Below, in pieces: positions 17,741-28,910 of a DNA stretch of 64,000 nt (the stretch's first letter is position 1; every line of letters begins with the position of its first letter). The stretch comes from Halosegnis longus. Its GTDB lineage: Archaea > Halobacteriota > Halobacteria > Halobacteriales > Haloarculaceae. Below the pieces are notes generated by a model that was given only the letters and a program-made list of their open reading frames with translations, was not told where the DNA came from and did no database searches. Both the position numbers and the translations under genes were made by a program. The stretch lies in the NCBI RefSeq assembly GCF_009663395.1, contig NZ_QKNW01000001.1, positions 1,178,001-1,242,000 on the forward strand, read 5' to 3'.

Positions 17741-19567
17741 ATGAGTAGCCAGAGAGAATCCAAGGTGTACGTCAACGGGTCGCTTATCGGGACCCACCCG
17801 CAGCCGCACGAACTCGCGAACAACGTCAGAGAGGCCCGCCGCCGCGGCGAGGTCTCCGAGATGGTCAACGTCTCCGTCAAGGAGGACACGAACGAGGTCA
17901 TCATCAACGCCGACGCCGGCCGTGCCCGACGACCGCTGTTCGTCGTCGAGAACGGTGAGCCGCTCGTCTCCGACGAGGAACTCGAAGCCGTCGAGAACGG
18001 CGAACTCGACTTCGACGACCTCGTCGACCGCGGCTACATCGAGTACATCGACGCCGAGGAGGAAGAGGACATCCTCGTCGCCGTCGAGGGTGACGAGGTC
18101 ACCGACGACCACACCCACCTCGAAGTCGACCCGCAGCTCATCTTCGGTATCGGTGCCGGGATGATTCCGTATCCGGAACACAACGCCTCGCCCCGCATTA
18201 CGATGGGGTCGGGGATGATCAAGCAGTCGCTCGGGCTGCCGTCGGCGAACTACCGAATCCGTCCGGACACGCGCCAGCACCTCCTGCATTACCCGCAGCT
18301 GTCGCTGGTCAAGACCCAGACGACCGAACAGATCGGCTACGACGACCGCCCCGCCGCACAGAACTTCGTCGTCGCGGTCATGTCCTACGAGGGGTTCAAC
18401 ATCGAGGACGCGCTCGTCCTCAACGGCGGCTCCGTGGATCGCGCGCTCGCGCGCTCGCACTTCTTCCGCACCTACGAGGGCGAAGAGCGCCGCTACCCCG
18501 GCGGTCAGGAGGACCGCTTCGAGCGCCCGGACGAGGACGTGCGCGGCGCGCGCGGCGAGGAGGCGTACACGCACCTCGACGACGACGGGCTCGTCAACCC
18601 CGAGACGCAGGTCGGCGAGAACGACGTGCTGCTCGGCAAGACCTCGCCCCCGCGGTTCCTCGAAGAGCCGGACGACATGGGCGGACTCTCACCCCAGAAG
18701 CGGCGTGAGACCTCCGTCACGATGCGGTCGGGCGAGTCCGGCGTCGTCGACACCGTGACCCTGATGGAGGGTGAAGACGGCTCGAAGCTCTCGAAGGTCT
18801 CGGTGCGCGACGAGCGAATCCCCGAACTCGGGGACAAGTTCGCGTCCCGCCACGGCCAGAAGGGCGTCGTCGGCCACATCGCCCCGCAGGAGGATATGCC
18901 GTTCACGCAGGACGGCGTCGTGCCCGACCTCATCCTGAATCCGCACGCGCTGCCGTCGCGGATGACCGTCGGCCACATCCTCGAGATGATCGGCGGCAAG
19001 GTCGGCTCGCTGGAAGGTCGCCGTGTCGACGGCACCGCCTTCACCGGCGAGGACGAGGAAGACCTCCGGGACACGCTCGTCGAGGACGGCTTCAAGTCCA
19101 ACGGGAAGGAGGTCATGTACTCCGGCGTGACGGGCGAGAAGATCGAGGCCGAGATCTTCGTCGGCGTCATCTTCTATCAGAAGCTCTACCACATGGTGTC
19201 GAACAAGATTCACGCCCGCTCGCGTGGGCCGGTGCAGGTGCTCACGCGACAGCCGACCGAGGGGCGCGCCCGCGAGGGTGGGCTTCGCGTCGGCGAGATG
19301 GAGCGGGACGTGCTCATCGGGCACGGCGCGGCGATGGCGCTGAAAGAGCGCCTGCTCGATGAGTCCGACCGCGAGTTCATCCACGTCTGCGGTAACTGTG
19401 GGATGAGCGCGGTGGAGAACGTCGAGCAACGGCGGGTCTACTGCCCGAACTGCGACGAGGAGACGGACGTTCACGAAGTCGAGATGAGCTACGCTTTCAA
19501 GCTCCTGCTCGATGAGATGAAGGCGCTGGGTATCGCGCCGCGGATTGAACTCACGGAGGCGGTCTGA
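17741..19567 (+). CDS. rpoB1: RNA polymerase subunit B' (C-terminal half of beta)
   Basis: This 608-residue subunit carries the hybrid-binding region and wall. [12 protein letters not shown]-like ([16 protein letters not shown]) and the [13 protein letters not shown] string are typical of the beta active-centre region. A C-terminal zinc site uses Cys550, Cys553, Cys568 and Cys571. Beta is encoded by two genes (B'' and B'), as in halophiles and methanogens. Confidence 0.97.
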   Translation: MSSQRESKVYVNGSLIGTHPQPHELANNVREARRRGEVSEMVNVSVKEDTNEVIINADAGRARRPLFVVENGEPLVSDEELEAVENGELDFDDLVDRGYIEYIDAEEEEDILVAVEGDEVTDDHTHLEVDPQLIFGIGAGMIPYPEHNASPRITMGSGMIKQSLGLPSANYRIRPDTRQHLLHYPQLSLVKTQTTEQIGYDDRPAAQNFVVAVMSYEGFNIEDALVLNGGSVDRALARSHFFRTYEGEERRYPGGQEDRFERPDEDVRGARGEEAYTHLDDDGLVNPETQVGENDVLLGKTSPPRFLEEPDDMGGLSPQKRRETSVTMRSGESGVVDTVTLMEGEDGSKLSKVSVRDERIPELGDKFASRHGQKGVVGHIAPQEDMPFTQDGVVPDLILNPHALPSRMTVGHILEMIGGKVGSLEGRRVDGTAFTGEDEEDLRDTLVEDGFKSNGKEVMYSGVTGEKIEAEIFVGVIFYQKLYHMVSNKIHARSRGPVQVLTRQPTEGRAREGGLRVGEMERDVLIGHGAAMALKERLLDESDREFIHVCGNCGMSAVENVEQRRVYCPNCDEETDVHEVEMSYAFKLLLDEMKALGIAPRIELTEAV

Positions 19568-19570
19568 ATC

Positions 19571-22528
19571 ATGAGCACAGGAGAAGCACCCAAACAGATT
19601 GGGTCACTCAGCTTCGGGCTGATGGACCCCGAGGAGTACCGCGAGATGTCGGCCACGAAGGTCATCACGGCCGACACCTACGACGACGACGGCTTCCCCA
19701 TCGACATGGGGCTGATGGACCCGCGACTGGGCGTCATCGACCCCGGACTCGAGTGTAAGACCTGCGGGCAACACTCGGGGTCGTGTAACGGCCACTTCGG
19801 CCACATCGAGCTGGCCGCGCCGGTCATCCACGTCGGCTTCCAGAAGCTCATCCGCCGACTCCTCCGCGGGACGTGTCGCGAGTGCTCGCGACTCCTCCTC
19901 ACCGAGGACGAGGCCGACGAGTTCCGCGACCGACTCGACAAGACGCGGAGTCTGGGCGAGGACCTCGGCGACGTGACGAAGGCCGCGATTCGCCGCGCCC
20001 GCAAGGCGTCGAACTGCCCGCACTGTGGCGAAAAGCAGTACGACATCCAACACGAGAAGCCGACCACCTACTACGAGGTGCAGGACGTGCTATCGGCCGA
20101 GTACTCCGAGCGCATCGCCGCCGCGATGGAAGGCCGTCCGGTCGGCGACGAGGAGGAAGGCGAGGTCGACCGCGAGCCGATGGGGCCGACGGACCTCGCA
20201 GAGGAGACGGGTATCGACACCTCCCGCATTCAGGACATCCTCTCCGGTGAGTTCCGCCCGACGAAGGAGGACCGCGAGGCGCTGGAGAAAGCACTCGACG
20301 TGGACCTCACCGAGGAGGACATGAACAAGCTGATGCCCTCTGACATCCGCGACTGGTTCGAGGACATCCCGGACTACGACATCGAGACGCTCGGCATCGA
20401 CGCCGAGAAGTCCCGTCCGGAGTGGATTATCCTGACCGTGCTGCCGGTGCCGCCGGTGACCGCACGGCCGTCGATTACGCTCGACAACGGCCAGCGCTCC
20501 GAGGACGACCTCACCCACAAGCTGGTGGACATCATCCGTATCAATCAGCGATTCATGGAGAATCGCGAGGCGGGTGCCCCACAGCTGATCATCGAGGACC
20601 TCTGGGAGCTGCTCCAGTACCACGTCACGACGTTCATGGACAACGAGATTTCGGGGACGCCGCCGGCACGCCACCGGTCGGGTCGCCCGCTCAAGACCCT
20701 CTCCCAGCGGCTCAAGGGGAAGGAGGGGCGCTTCCGTGGCTCCCTTTCGGGCAAGCGCGTGAACTTCTCGGCCCGTACCGTCATCAGTCCGGACCCGACG
20801 CTCTCGCTCAACGAGGTCGGCGTCCCCGACCGGGTCGCGAGCGAGATGACCCAGACGATGAACGTGAACGCGCGGAATCTGCAGGACGCGCGCCGCTACG
20901 TCGCCAACGGGCCGGAGACGCACCCGGGTGCGAACTACGTGCGCCGTCCGGACGGTCGCCGGCTGAAGGTGACCGAAAAGAACTGCGAGGAGCTGGCCGA
21001 AAAGGTCGACCCCGGCTGGGAGGTGTCGCGACACCTCATCGACGGTGACATCGTCATCTTCAACCGACAGCCGTCGCTCCACCGGATGTCCATCATGGCC
21101 CACGAGGTCGTGGTGATGCCGTACAAGACGTTCCGGCTCAACACCGTCGTCTGTCCGCCGTACAACGCTGACTTCGACGGCGACGAGATGAACATGCACG
21201 CCCTCCAGAACGAGGAGGCGCGTGCGGAAGCGCGCGTCCTCATGCGCGTGCAAGAGCAGATTCTCTCCCCGCGCTTCGGTGAGAACATCATCGGCGCGAT
21301 TCAGGACCACATCTCGGGGATGTATCTGCTCACCCACGACAACCCACGGTTCAACGAGACGCAGGCGCTCGACCTGTTGCGCGCGACGAGCGTCGACGGG
21401 CTTCCGGAGCCGGACGGCACCGACGAGGACGGTGTCGAGTACTGGACCGGTCGCTCCGTCTTCTCGGAGCTGTTGCCCGAGGACCTCAACATGGAGTTCG
21501 AGGGGACGCTCGGCGAGCCGGTCGTCATCGAGGACGGCCAGCTCGTGGCGGGGACCATCGCCGAGGACGAGGTCGGCGAGTTCGGCGGCGAAATCGTCGA
21601 CACCATCACGAAGGTGTACGGGAACACCCGCTCGCGCGTGTTCATCAACGAGGTGGCCACGCTCGCGATGCGTTCGATTATGCACTTCGGTATCTCCGTC
21701 AGTATCGACGACGAGTCGGTCGACGACGAGGCCGAAACCCGCATCCAGGAGGCAATCGACAGCGCCTACGAACGGGTCCAGGAACTCATCGAGACGTACG
21801 AGGCGGGCGAACTCGAATCGCTGCCCGGCCGGACGACCGACGAGACGCTGGAGATGAAGATCATGCAGACGCTCGGGCGCGCACGCGACTCGGCGGGTGA
21901 CATCGCCGACGAGCGGCTCGACGAGGACAACCCCGCGGTCGTGATGGCCCGCTCGGGTGCGCGTGCGTCGATGCTGAACCTCACGCAGATGTCGGCCTGC
22001 GTCGGCCAGCAGGCAGTGCGTGGCGAACGCATCAATCGCGGCTACGAGGACCGCACCCTCAGCCACTACAAGAAGGACGACCTCTCGGCGGACGCCCACG
22101 GCTTCGTGGAGTCGTCGTACCGGCAGGGGCTCAACCCACAGGAGTTCTTCTTCCACGCGATGGGTGGCCGCGAGGGCCTCGTGGACACGGCAGTCCGCAC
22201 CTCGAAGTCCGGCTACCTCCAGCGCCGGCTCATCAACGCGCTCTCGGAGCTGGAATCGCAGTACGACGGCACGGTCCGGGACACCTCGGACACGGTCGTC
22301 CAGTTCGAGTTCGGCGAGGACGGCACCTCGACGACGCAGGTCGCCCACGACGAGGAGAACCCGATCGACGTGGACGACATCGCGGCCCGCGTGATGAACG
22401 CGGAGTTCTCCGACGAGACGGAACGCGAGTCGTTCCTCAAAGGCGACACGCTCCAGACGAACCTCTCGGAGCACCAGGACACCTGGCGCACCGGCGCGAA
22501 CAGCCCGGAGGTGGAGTCGGATGACTGA
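19571..22528 (+). CDS. rpoA1: RNA polymerase subunit A' (N-terminal part of beta')
   Basis: This 985-residue catalytic subunit has the N-terminal zinc motif [17 protein letters not shown] (Cys62, Cys65, Cys72, His75) and a second C-x2-C pair further on. The catalytic Mg loop [12 protein letters not shown] has Asp534, Asp536 and Asp538. It is the usual length for haloarchaeal A'. The 3' end overlaps rpoA2 by 8 nt. No intein is inserted. Confidence 0.97.
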   Translation: MSTGEAPKQIGSLSFGLMDPEEYREMSATKVITADTYDDDGFPIDMGLMDPRLGVIDPGLECKTCGQHSGSCNGHFGHIELAAPVIHVGFQKLIRRLLRGTCRECSRLLLTEDEADEFRDRLDKTRSLGEDLGDVTKAAIRRARKASNCPHCGEKQYDIQHEKPTTYYEVQDVLSAEYSERIAAAMEGRPVGDEEEGEVDREPMGPTDLAEETGIDTSRIQDILSGEFRPTKEDREALEKALDVDLTEEDMNKLMPSDIRDWFEDIPDYDIETLGIDAEKSRPEWIILTVLPVPPVTARPSITLDNGQRSEDDLTHKLVDIIRINQRFMENREAGAPQLIIEDLWELLQYHVTTFMDNEISGTPPARHRSGRPLKTLSQRLKGKEGRFRGSLSGKRVNFSARTVISPDPTLSLNEVGVPDRVASEMTQTMNVNARNLQDARRYVANGPETHPGANYVRRPDGRRLKVTEKNCEELAEKVDPGWEVSRHLIDGDIVIFNRQPSLHRMSIMAHEVVVMPYKTFRLNTVVCPPYNADFDGDEMNMHALQNEEARAEARVLMRVQEQILSPRFGENIIGAIQDHISGMYLLTHDNPRFNETQALDLLRATSVDGLPEPDGTDEDGVEYWTGRSVFSELLPEDLNMEFEGTLGEPVVIEDGQLVAGTIAEDEVGEFGGEIVDTITKVYGNTRSRVFINEVATLAMRSIMHFGISVSIDDESVDDEAETRIQEAIDSAYERVQELIETYEAGELESLPGRTTDETLEMKIMQTLGRARDSAGDIADERLDEDNPAVVMARSGARASMLNLTQMSACVGQQAVRGERINRGYEDRTLSHYKKDDLSADAHGFVESSYRQGLNPQEFFFHAMGGREGLVDTAVRTSKSGYLQRRLINALSELESQYDGTVRDTSDTVVQFEFGEDGTSTTQVAHDEENPIDVDDIAARVMNAEFSDETERESFLKGDTLQTNLSEHQDTWRTGANSPEVESDD

Positions 22529-23717
22529 CGCCGACATCAAGGCGGTCGTCCAGGAGACGGAACTCCCGAAGCGGCTCCGCGAGGAGGTGTACGACGCGGT
22601 CGAGGAACACAACGCCAGCGTCGAGGAGGCGGAAGACATCGCGACGGCCGTCGAGTCGCGGTATCTCGCCACCCGCCTCGACCCGCTCGACCCCGTCGGG
22701 ACGGTCTCGGCACAGTCCATCGGTGAGCCGGGAACGCAGATGACGATGAACACGTTCCACTACGCGGGCGTCGCAGAGATCGACGTGACCTCCGGGCTGC
22801 CACGGCTCATCGAGCTGGTGGACGCCCGGAAGACGCCGGACACCCCGGTGATGCACGTGTATCTCGACGAGGAGCACGCTCACGACCGCGAGAAGGCCCA
22901 CGAGGTCGTCTGGAACATCGAGGCGACGCGGATTCTCGCGCTCGGTGACGTGTCCACGAACGTCGCGGATATGCTCGTGAGCGTCGACCTCAACGAGGAG
23001 ACGCTGCGCGAGCGGTGGCCCACCTACGACGACCTCGGCGAGATCGTCGACGAGGTCGCAGGCACCATCGAGTCGAATCTCGGCGTCGAGACGACGCGTC
23101 CGGAGCCGACGACCATCGAGTTCGGTCCCGACGAGCCGTCCTACCGCGAACTGCTCCAGCTGGTCGAGGAGCTTCGCGACATCGTGTTCAAGGGTATCGA
23201 CGACGTGTCACGCGTCGTCATCCGGAAGGAGGAAGTCGAGTCCGGCGACGAGGAGTTCATCCTCCACACCGAGGGGTCGGCCTTTGGCAAGGCGCTGAAA
23301 ATCGACGGCGTCGACAGCAGCCGGACGACGTGTAACAACATCCACGAGATTCACCGCAACCTCGGCATCGAGGCGGCGCGTGAGGCCATCATCAACGAGA
23401 CGCGCGACACGCTCGAAGAGCAGGGGCTGGACAACGTGAACATCCGCCACCTGATGCTCGTGGCCGACATCATGACGAACAACGGCGAAATCGAGTCCAT
23501 CGGCCGCCACGGCATCTCCGGCAACAAGGACTCCGTGCTCGCCCGCGCAGCGTTCGAGGTGACGGTGAACCACCTGCTCGATGCGGCCATCCACGGCGAG
23601 GTCGACGACCTCGACGGCGTGACGGAGAACGTCATCGTCGGCAAGCCGATCAAACTCGGCACCGGCGACGTAGACCTGCGGATGGGCGGGAGCGCACCGA
23701 CCAGCGCGGACGACTGA
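22521..23717 (+). CDS. rpoA2: RNA polymerase subunit A'' (C-terminal part of beta')
   Basis: This 398-residue subunit holds the trigger loop and jaw; [20 protein letters not shown] near residues 62-81 is the trigger-loop signature. Its start lies inside rpoA1, which supports coupled translation. It completes the split beta' subunit. The following 73 nt hold the nusA control region or simply a spacer. Confidence 0.97.
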   Translation: MTDADIKAVVQETELPKRLREEVYDAVEEHNASVEEAEDIATAVESRYLATRLDPLDPVGTVSAQSIGEPGTQMTMNTFHYAGVAEIDVTSGLPRLIELVDARKTPDTPVMHVYLDEEHAHDREKAHEVVWNIEATRILALGDVSTNVADMLVSVDLNEETLRERWPTYDDLGEIVDEVAGTIESNLGVETTRPEPTTIEFGPDEPSYRELLQLVEELRDIVFKGIDDVSRVVIRKEEVESGDEEFILHTEGSAFGKALKIDGVDSSRTTCNNIHEIHRNLGIEAAREAIINETRDTLEEQGLDNVNIRHLMLVADIMTNNGEIESIGRHGISGNKDSVLARAAFEVTVNHLLDAAIHGEVDDLDGVTENVIVGKPIKLGTGDVDLRMGGSAPTSADD

Positions 23718-23790
23718 GACGCCCCGTCTTTCTTCGCGGATGACACCAGCCGCGCGATACCGTTTTTGTGCGTGCGCTTCAATCTAAACT

Positions 23791-24597
23791 GTGATACGGC
23801 TCTCCGACGAGGCGCGCCAGCTCATCGGCTTCATCGAGGAGGAGTCCGGGGCGACGGTCCGGGACTGTCTCGTCGACGACGAGCGCGTCGTGTTCGTCGT
23901 CGCGCCGGGTGAGATGGCCGACGCAATCGGCCCGCAGGGGCGGACGGTCGCGCGCATCGAAGACCGCGTCAACAAGCGGGTCGAACTCGTTGAAGACGCC
24001 GACGACCCCGGGACGTTCGTGGCGAACGCGCTCCGGCCCGCGGCGGTCTACGACGTGACCGTGCGCGACCGCGAGGGCGAGACCGTCGCGTACGCGGAGG
24101 TGAACACCGCCGACTTCGGGGCGGCCATCGGGCGAGACGGCCAGAACATCCGGACGGCGACCGACCTCGCGGACCGCCACTTCGACATCGACGCCATCGA
24201 ACTCGTCCCCGAACCCGACTCCGTACTCGACACGGTCGCCGACGTGACGGGCGTCGAGCCGGCGGACGCGCTCTTTGACACGCGCGACGAGCGACTCGTC
24301 GTGCTCGCGCCCACCGGTTCGCGGGAGACGATCCAGGAGGCGCGCGGACGGTTGCGCGAGGCGCTCGGCTGGCCGGTCGCCGTCGTCACGTACGCGAGCG
24401 ACCCGGCGACGCTCATCGAGCACGCGCTCGCGCCCGCCGACGTGGAGAACGTGACCGTCTCGGCGCTCGGGACGGCCTACGTCGAGGTGAGCGAAGAGGA
24501 CCGCGGGCTGGCCATCGGATCGTCGGGCGAGCGGATTCGGCTGGCGCGACTGCTCGCCTCGGAGTACGCCGGCCTCGACGACGTGGCTCTCACCTAA
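23791..24597 (+). CDS. nusA: NusA-like transcription factor with duplicated KH region
   Basis: At 268 residues this is about twice the usual archaeal NusA (about 140). Residues 1-138 are a standard copy with two KH domains: GxxG loops G47-PQ-G50 and G114-RD-G117. Residues 145-268 look like a second diverged copy. [13 protein letters not shown] parallels the [12 protein letters not shown] string, and a degenerate first KH loop (TGSRE) follows. [29 protein letters not shown] parallels the first-copy [13 protein letters not shown]...EVNTADFG, and an intact second KH loop G243-SS-G246 closes it. The start is GTG at 23791. It sits in the normal archaeal position between rpoA2 and rpsL, so it is the genuine NusA gene. 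Confidence 0.85.
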   Translation: MIRLSDEARQLIGFIEEESGATVRDCLVDDERVVFVVAPGEMADAIGPQGRTVARIEDRVNKRVELVEDADDPGTFVANALRPAAVYDVTVRDREGETVAYAEVNTADFGAAIGRDGQNIRTATDLADRHFDIDAIELVPEPDSVLDTVADVTGVEPADALFDTRDERLVVLAPTGSRETIQEARGRLREALGWPVAVVTYASDPATLIEHALAPADVENVTVSALGTAYVEVSEEDRGLAIGSSGERIRLARLLASEYAGLDDVALT

Positions 24598-24647
24598 CGA
24601 CGGGTAGACGCCCGCCTGCGACGGGATTCTCGACGGGACGAAAGAAG

Positions 24648-24656
24648 ATGTTTAAG
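24648..24656 (+). promoter_or_regulatory. Probable TATA box of rpsL
   Basis: atgtttaag lies 28-36 nt before the rpsL ATG (24684), at the end of a gap after nusA. It gives rpsL-rpsG their own promoter in addition to read-through. Confidence 0.45.
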
Positions 24657-24683
24657 TGGCTGGGTAGGGAAGTAGGCAGTACT

Positions 24684-25112
24684 ATGGCGAACGGCAAGTA
24701 CGCCGCGCGCAAGCTCAAGAAGGACCGTCAGCAGCGGCGATGGTCCGACTCTGATTATGCGCGACGTGCCCGTGGGCTCGGACAGAAGTCCGACCCCCTC
24801 GAGGGTGCGCCGCAGGGGCGCGGCATCGTACTGGAGAAGGTCGGTATCGAAGCGAAACAGCCCAACTCGGCGATCCGGAAGTGCGTCCGAGTCCAGCTCA
24901 TCAAGAACGGCAAGCAGGTCACCGCGTTCTGTCCCGGTGACGGTGCAATCTCGTTCATCGACGAGCACGACGAGGTCACCATCGCCGGTATCGGTGGGGC
25001 GAAGGGTCGTGCGATGGGCGACCTCTCGGGTGTCAACTACAAGGTTGAGAAGGTGAACGGCGTCGCGATGATCGAACTCGTGCGCGGCAACCAGGAGAAG
25101 CCAGTCCGATGA
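24684..25112 (+). CDS. rpsL: 30S ribosomal protein S12
   Basis: This 142-residue S12 sits in the decoding centre. [20 protein letters not shown] and [16 protein letters not shown] are diagnostic. The ATG at 24684 ([17 protein letters not shown]) is the family start; an in-frame upstream ATG at 24648 would add 12 residues but coincides with the TATA-like run. It overlaps rpsG by 4 nt (ATGA). Confidence 0.97.
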   Translation: MANGKYAARKLKKDRQQRRWSDSDYARRARGLGQKSDPLEGAPQGRGIVLEKVGIEAKQPNSAIRKCVRVQLIKNGKQVTAFCPGDGAISFIDEHDEVTIAGIGGAKGRAMGDLSGVNYKVEKVNGVAMIELVRGNQEKPVR

Positions 25113-25726
25113 GCGACGAGAGCGAAGCGCCGGAGCCGGACGCCCCGGCTTCCACGGACGACGAGCGCGTCTCCGCACAGCTGTTCGGCGTCTGGAGCGT
25201 CGACGACATCAGCTACGAGGACGAGTCCACCCGTCGCTACATCAACGTCACCCCGATCGCACACACGCAGGGGCGACACTCCAACAAGCAGTTCAAGAAG
25301 TCAGAGCTCTCCATCGTCGAGCGGCTCATTAACCGTCTGATGCAGACGGAGGAGAACACGGGGAAGAAACAGCAGGCCACCCGCATCGTGCGCGAGGCCT
25401 TCGACATCGTCCACGAGCGCACCGACGAGAACCCGGTGCAGGTGCTCGTGACGGCAGTCGAGAACGCCGGTCCGCGCGAGGAGACCGTCCGCCTGAAGTA
25501 CGGCGGCATCTCCGTCCCGCAGGCCGTCGACGTGGCCCCGCAGCGCCGCGTCGACCAGGCGCTGAAGTTCATCGCCGAGGGCGTGCAGGGCTCGTCGTTC
25601 AAGACCACGACGCCGGCCGCGGAGGCACTCGCCTCCCAGCTGACCGGTGCCGCGAACTACGACGTCCAGACGTACGCCGTCAACCAGAAGGAGGAAAAAG
25701 AGCGCGTCGCGGCCGCCGCCCGATAA
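25109..25726 (+). CDS. rpsG: 30S ribosomal protein S7
   Basis: This 205-residue archaeal S7 binds the 3' major domain of 16S rRNA. KLFG-like [33 protein letters not shown] and the C-terminal [17 protein letters not shown] are typical. The first 20 residues are an acidic haloarchaeal extension. In many archaea elongation factor 2 follows soon after; here a convergent transporter operon follows instead. Confidence 0.97.
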   Translation: MSDESEAPEPDAPASTDDERVSAQLFGVWSVDDISYEDESTRRYINVTPIAHTQGRHSNKQFKKSELSIVERLINRLMQTEENTGKKQQATRIVREAFDIVHERTDENPVQVLVTAVENAGPREETVRLKYGGISVPQAVDVAPQRRVDQALKFIAEGVQGSSFKTTTPAAEALASQLTGAANYDVQTYAVNQKEEKERVAAAAR

Positions 25727-25757
25727 TCTCTGTCGTCTTCTCTCCGTTCTCGCGAGC

Positions 25758-26534
25758 TTACAGCGGCTGGTGTGGCACGATTTCCGGTCCCTCGCGTACG
25801 GTTGCCTCGACGCCGAACACGTCCGCGAGCAGCTGCTCCGTGACGACCTCCGCCGGCGGTCCCCAGTCGTACGGCACCCCGTCGCGCAGCGCGATGAGGT
25901 TGTCCGCGTAGCGGGCCGCCTGCGCGATGTCGTGGAGGACGATACCGACGGTGACGCCGCGCTCGTCGTTGAGCGCGCGGACGGCGTCGAGCACGCCGAG
26001 CTGGTGGCGCAAATCGAGGAACGTGGTCGGCTCATCGAGCAGTAACACGTCCGGCTCCTGTGCGAGCGTCATGGCGATGCGAGCCAACTGTCGTTGACCG
26101 CCCGAGAGGTTGCCGACGCCGTCGTCGGCGAACTCGTCGGTGCCGGTGAGGTTGAGCGCCTCGTCGACGGCCGCGTGGTCGGTCTCCGAGAGGGGTTCGA
26201 GGAAGCCACGGTACGGGTGGCGGCCGTGTTGGACGAGTTCACGCACCGACAGCGACCCCGGCAGGTCGCCGTCCTGTGAGAGGAGCGCGAGCCGGCGCGC
26301 CAGCGGCTTCTTCTCCATCCCGTACACGTCGTCGGTACCGAGTCGCACGTCGCCGGCCCACGGTTCGAGTTGCCCCGACAGCGCCTTCAGCAGCGTCGAC
26401 TTCCCGGAGCCGTTCGGCCCGACGAGCGCCGTAATCTCGCCGTCCGGGAGGATGACGTTCTCACACTCGACGATGGGGTCGTCCGTCGTCGGGTAGCCGA
26501 CAGCGAGGTCGTCGCCGGTGAGCGCCGGACTCAT
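25758..26534 (-). CDS. ABC importer ATPase (iron-siderophore/cobalamin type)
   Basis: This 258-residue ATPase of the FepC/BtuD class has Walker A GPNGSGKST (39-47), signature LSGGQ (143-147) and Walker B VLLLDEPTTFLD. It energises the permease whose gene overlaps its own by 4 nt. The Q-loop is ALLSQDGDLPG. Its substrate is probably a ferric siderophore or another metal complex, judged from the permease family and the metal-type operators in the control regions; cobalamin cannot be excluded. Confidence 0.9.
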   Translation of the reverse strand: MSPALTGDDLAVGYPTTDDPIVECENVILPDGEITALVGPNGSGKSTLLKALSGQLEPWAGDVRLGTDDVYGMEKKPLARRLALLSQDGDLPGSLSVRELVQHGRHPYRGFLEPLSETDHAAVDEALNLTGTDEFADDGVGNLSGGQRQLARIAMTLAQEPDVLLLDEPTTFLDLRHQLGVLDAVRALNDERGVTVGIVLHDIAQAARYADNLIALRDGVPYDWGPPAEVVTEQLLADVFGVEATVREGPEIVPHQPL

Positions 26535-27670
26535 AGTTCACCCAACTGTTGGCGGCGGCGCATCAGATACAGGAAGTACGGCCCGCCGATGATGCCGGTG
26601 ACGACGCCGACGGGAAGCTGTGTCGGCGACCCGGTGACGACGGGCAGGAACAGCCGCGCGCCGGTGTCGGCGACGACGAGCAGCGCCGGCCCGGCGAACG
26701 CACAGCCGACGAGCAGCCGCTTGTGGTCGCTGCCGACGACGGTTCGGACGACGTGGGGGACGACCAGCCCGACGAAGCTGACGACGCCCGCCACGGCGAC
26801 CGCGGCCGACGCCGCGACGATACCGATGACCGAGAGGGCAAACCGCATCCGCTCGACGCGCATCCCGAGCGCGCTCGCCGTCGACTCACCGAGCAGGAGC
26901 ACGTTCAGCTGGCGGGCACCCAACACCGTCCCCGGGATGACGACGAGGAGGACGAACGGGAGGATGATGCGAAACTGCGCCCAGTCGGCTCCCGTCAGCG
27001 AGCCGGTCGTCCACGAGATGGCCTGCTGGACCGTCCCGAGGTCGGTCGCGAAGAAGTACAGCGCGGTCTGCAGCGAGTTCAAAACGGTGCCGACGATGAC
27101 GCCCGCGAGGACGAGCCGGACGGGCGAGGTGCCGCCCTGCCACGCAATCGCGTAGACGAGCAGGAAGGCGGCGGTTCCGCCGACGGCGGCCGTCAGCGGG
27201 AGCAGAAATCCGAAGGAGGGGATGAGGACCAGCGTGACGAGGACGGCGAAGCCGGCCCCCGAGGAGACGCCCAGGATGAACGGGCTCGCGAGCTCGTTGC
27301 GCGTGATGGCCTGGAAGATGGTCCCTGAAATCGACAGCGACAGCCCGACGAGCGCCGCGGTGAACACCCGCGGCAGCCGGATGTTCCAGACGATGTTTGT
27401 CGCGGTCGCGAGGTCATACTCCGTTGAGAGGCCGAGCGCCGCCGTCGCGCGCTCACCGAGGAAGAAGGTCGCAAGCACGTTCGGCTGGGTCCACACCGCC
27501 GGGTCGAACACCGACAGCCACGCCTGCCGGAGCGTCATCTCGTAGCTCCCGTAGCTCACCTGTATCAGCCCCGCGAGCACGGCGATCCCGAGTGCGGCCA
27601 CGCAAAACGACACCAGCGTCGTGTCGAACCAGTCCCAGCGGCCGACCGCCGTCTCAGCGCGTTCGGCCAT
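26531..27670 (-). CDS. FecCD/BtuC-family ABC permease
   Basis: This 379-residue membrane protein has about nine to ten hydrophobic segments and the FecCD strings NIRLPRVFTAALVGLSLSIS and ELASPFILGVSSGAGFAV, followed by SFVGLVVPHVVRTVVGSDHK, the ATPase-coupling loop. It is longer than most (about 330-350) because of an extended first periplasmic loop. The gene starts 20 nt downstream of a perfect TTAGG-N4-CCTAA palindrome. Confidence 0.92.
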   Translation of the reverse strand: MAERAETAVGRWDWFDTTLVSFCVAALGIAVLAGLIQVSYGSYEMTLRQAWLSVFDPAVWTQPNVLATFFLGERATAALGLSTEYDLATATNIVWNIRLPRVFTAALVGLSLSISGTIFQAITRNELASPFILGVSSGAGFAVLVTLVLIPSFGFLLPLTAAVGGTAAFLLVYAIAWQGGTSPVRLVLAGVIVGTVLNSLQTALYFFATDLGTVQQAISWTTGSLTGADWAQFRIILPFVLLVVIPGTVLGARQLNVLLLGESTASALGMRVERMRFALSVIGIVAASAAVAVAGVVSFVGLVVPHVVRTVVGSDHKRLLVGCAFAGPALLVVADTGARLFLPVVTGSPTQLPVGVVTGIIGGPYFLYLMRRRQQLGEL

Positions 27671-27690
27671 CTCCCCTCTCTCTCATTGGT

Positions 27691-27704
27691 TTAGGTTTCC
27701 CTAA
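27691..27704. promoter_or_regulatory. Candidate metal-regulator operator (permease promoter), perfect palindrome
   Basis: TTAGG-TTTC-CCTAA is a perfect 5-4-5 inverted repeat, 20 nt before the permease start. The half-site TTAGG is the core of known DtxR/IdeR iron boxes, and two near copies precede the receptor gene of the same transport system. Function as a DtxR/SirR-type operator is inference. Confidence 0.6.
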
Positions 27705-27726
27705 GACAACAAAAGTCGCGCGATTC

Positions 27727-28881
27727 TCAGATATCGCCGGCGACGATGTCCGCGACGCGCTCGCGGTCGTACAGCGACTCGCTCACGCCGTACAGCTCCG
27801 ACGCCGTCCGCTCGGTCACGACGAAGTTCGTGATGGGACCCTGATACAGCGGGCCGGCCCGGTACACGTCGCCGTTCTGGACGGCGGTGAGGTCGCTCGC
27901 CACCTCGTGGTCTTGCATGAACGAGACGACGGTGTCCTCGAACTGTGCGGCGGACTTGGCCTCCTGGCCGCGCACCAGCAGCATCTCCGGGTCCACGTCG
28001 AGCAGCGTCTCGTAGTCGATTGCGCCGCGGCTGCTGTGGAAATCCTTCACGTCGGAGGCGGCGAGCGCATCCTGCACGTTCAGGTCACGCAGGTGTTTGA
28101 AGCTCGTCCCCTCGCTTTGCACGTACGGGTAGAAGGTGTCCGGCTGGTCGCCGCTGCCCCAGACGACGGCCGCCGAGGGGGCCTCGCTCGCCGCGGGCAC
28201 GTGGGGGTCGAGGTTCGCCCGGAACTCCTCGTGGAGCGAGACGAACGCCTCGTAGCGCTCCCGTTGTTGGAACACCTGCGAGAGCTTCTCGAAGGCTCCG
28301 TACAGGTCATAATACTGGTAGGAGTCGTGCCAGCCGTAGCTCCGCGAGAAGATGCTGTTCCCGAAGAACGGGCCGACGTTCGACTCGATTTCGTCGACGT
28401 CAGCCCGGTTCCAGCTCCCGAACCGGTTTTTGAGGAAGGTCGGGTCGATGAGGTGTACGTCGGCGTCGAACTGATAGAACAGCTCCTTCGAGACGCCGTC
28501 GTTCGACATGCTCGTCATGTCGTCTTTGTCGACGGAAAGCCCGTCAATCTCGTCGTAGTACTGGGTGTGATACCGGCTCGTGAGCCAGACGCCCTTCGGC
28601 GGCTCCTGGCCGAGCGCGATACCCATGTCGGCCCAACTGCCGTTGTTGGCGACCCACGTCTCCGGCACCGACTCGAACTCCACCTCGCCGACGGGGGCCA
28701 TCTCCACCGAGTAGGGAGTGTCACTCGGCGTCGCGGTCGCGGTCGACGTGGCGGTCGGCTCCGTCCCGCCGCCGTCGGTCGGTGTCTCCGTCTCCGTGCC
28801 ACTGTTACAGCCAGCCAACAGCGCAGCGCTCGCCGCCGTTCCGGTCAGGAATGTGCGTCGTCGCATACCCACGCCTCTCAT
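27727..28881 (-). CDS. Tat-exported lipoprotein receptor of the iron/cobalamin ABC importer
   Basis: This 384-residue periplasmic-binding-like protein has a twin-arginine leader (RRRTFLTG near residues 7-14), lipobox LLAGC with Cys25, then a Thr/Glu-rich linker (about 28-55) typical of haloarchaeal lipoproteins. The mature part has the class III binding fold with DVDEIESNVGPF and LLDVDPEMLLVRG, as in FepB/BtuF proteins. Start codons at 28881 and 28866 are both possible; both precede the Tat motif. It is separated from the permease by a 56-nt control region. Confidence 0.88.
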   Translation of the reverse strand: MRGVGMRRRTFLTGTAASAALLAGCNSGTETETPTDGGGTEPTATSTATATPSDTPYSVEMAPVGEVEFESVPETWVANNGSWADMGIALGQEPPKGVWLTSRYHTQYYDEIDGLSVDKDDMTSMSNDGVSKELFYQFDADVHLIDPTFLKNRFGSWNRADVDEIESNVGPFFGNSIFSRSYGWHDSYQYYDLYGAFEKLSQVFQQRERYEAFVSLHEEFRANLDPHVPAASEAPSAAVVWGSGDQPDTFYPYVQSEGTSFKHLRDLNVQDALAASDVKDFHSSRGAIDYETLLDVDPEMLLVRGQEAKSAAQFEDTVVSFMQDHEVASDLTAVQNGDVYRAGPLYQGPITNFVVTERTASELYGVSESLYDRERVADIVAGDI

Positions 28882-28895
28882 TTTGGCCCACCTAA
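28882..28895. promoter_or_regulatory. Candidate metal-regulator operator (receptor promoter, proximal)
   Basis: TTTGG-CCCA-CCTAA matches the TTAGG-N4-CCTAA palindrome with one mismatch. It lies at the start of the receptor gene, 13 nt from the distal site, with an AT-rich candidate TATA (aattttt) between them. Confidence 0.5.
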
Positions 28896-28902
28896 ACCCG
28901 TC

Positions 28903-28910
28903 AATTTTTC
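28903..28910 (-). promoter_or_regulatory. Candidate TATA box of the receptor gene
   Basis: On the minus strand gaaaaatt lies about 22-29 nt before the ATG at 28881. It falls between two operator-like palindromes, so a bound repressor would block TBP. Inferred from position only. Confidence 0.4.

Noticed and set aside
20090-22753. Very long open frame (887 codons) on the minus strand
   Set aside because: It runs antisense to rpoA1-rpoA2, whose protein is certain. Long antisense frames are expected in GC-rich codon-biased DNA, and the product lacks any recognised domain.
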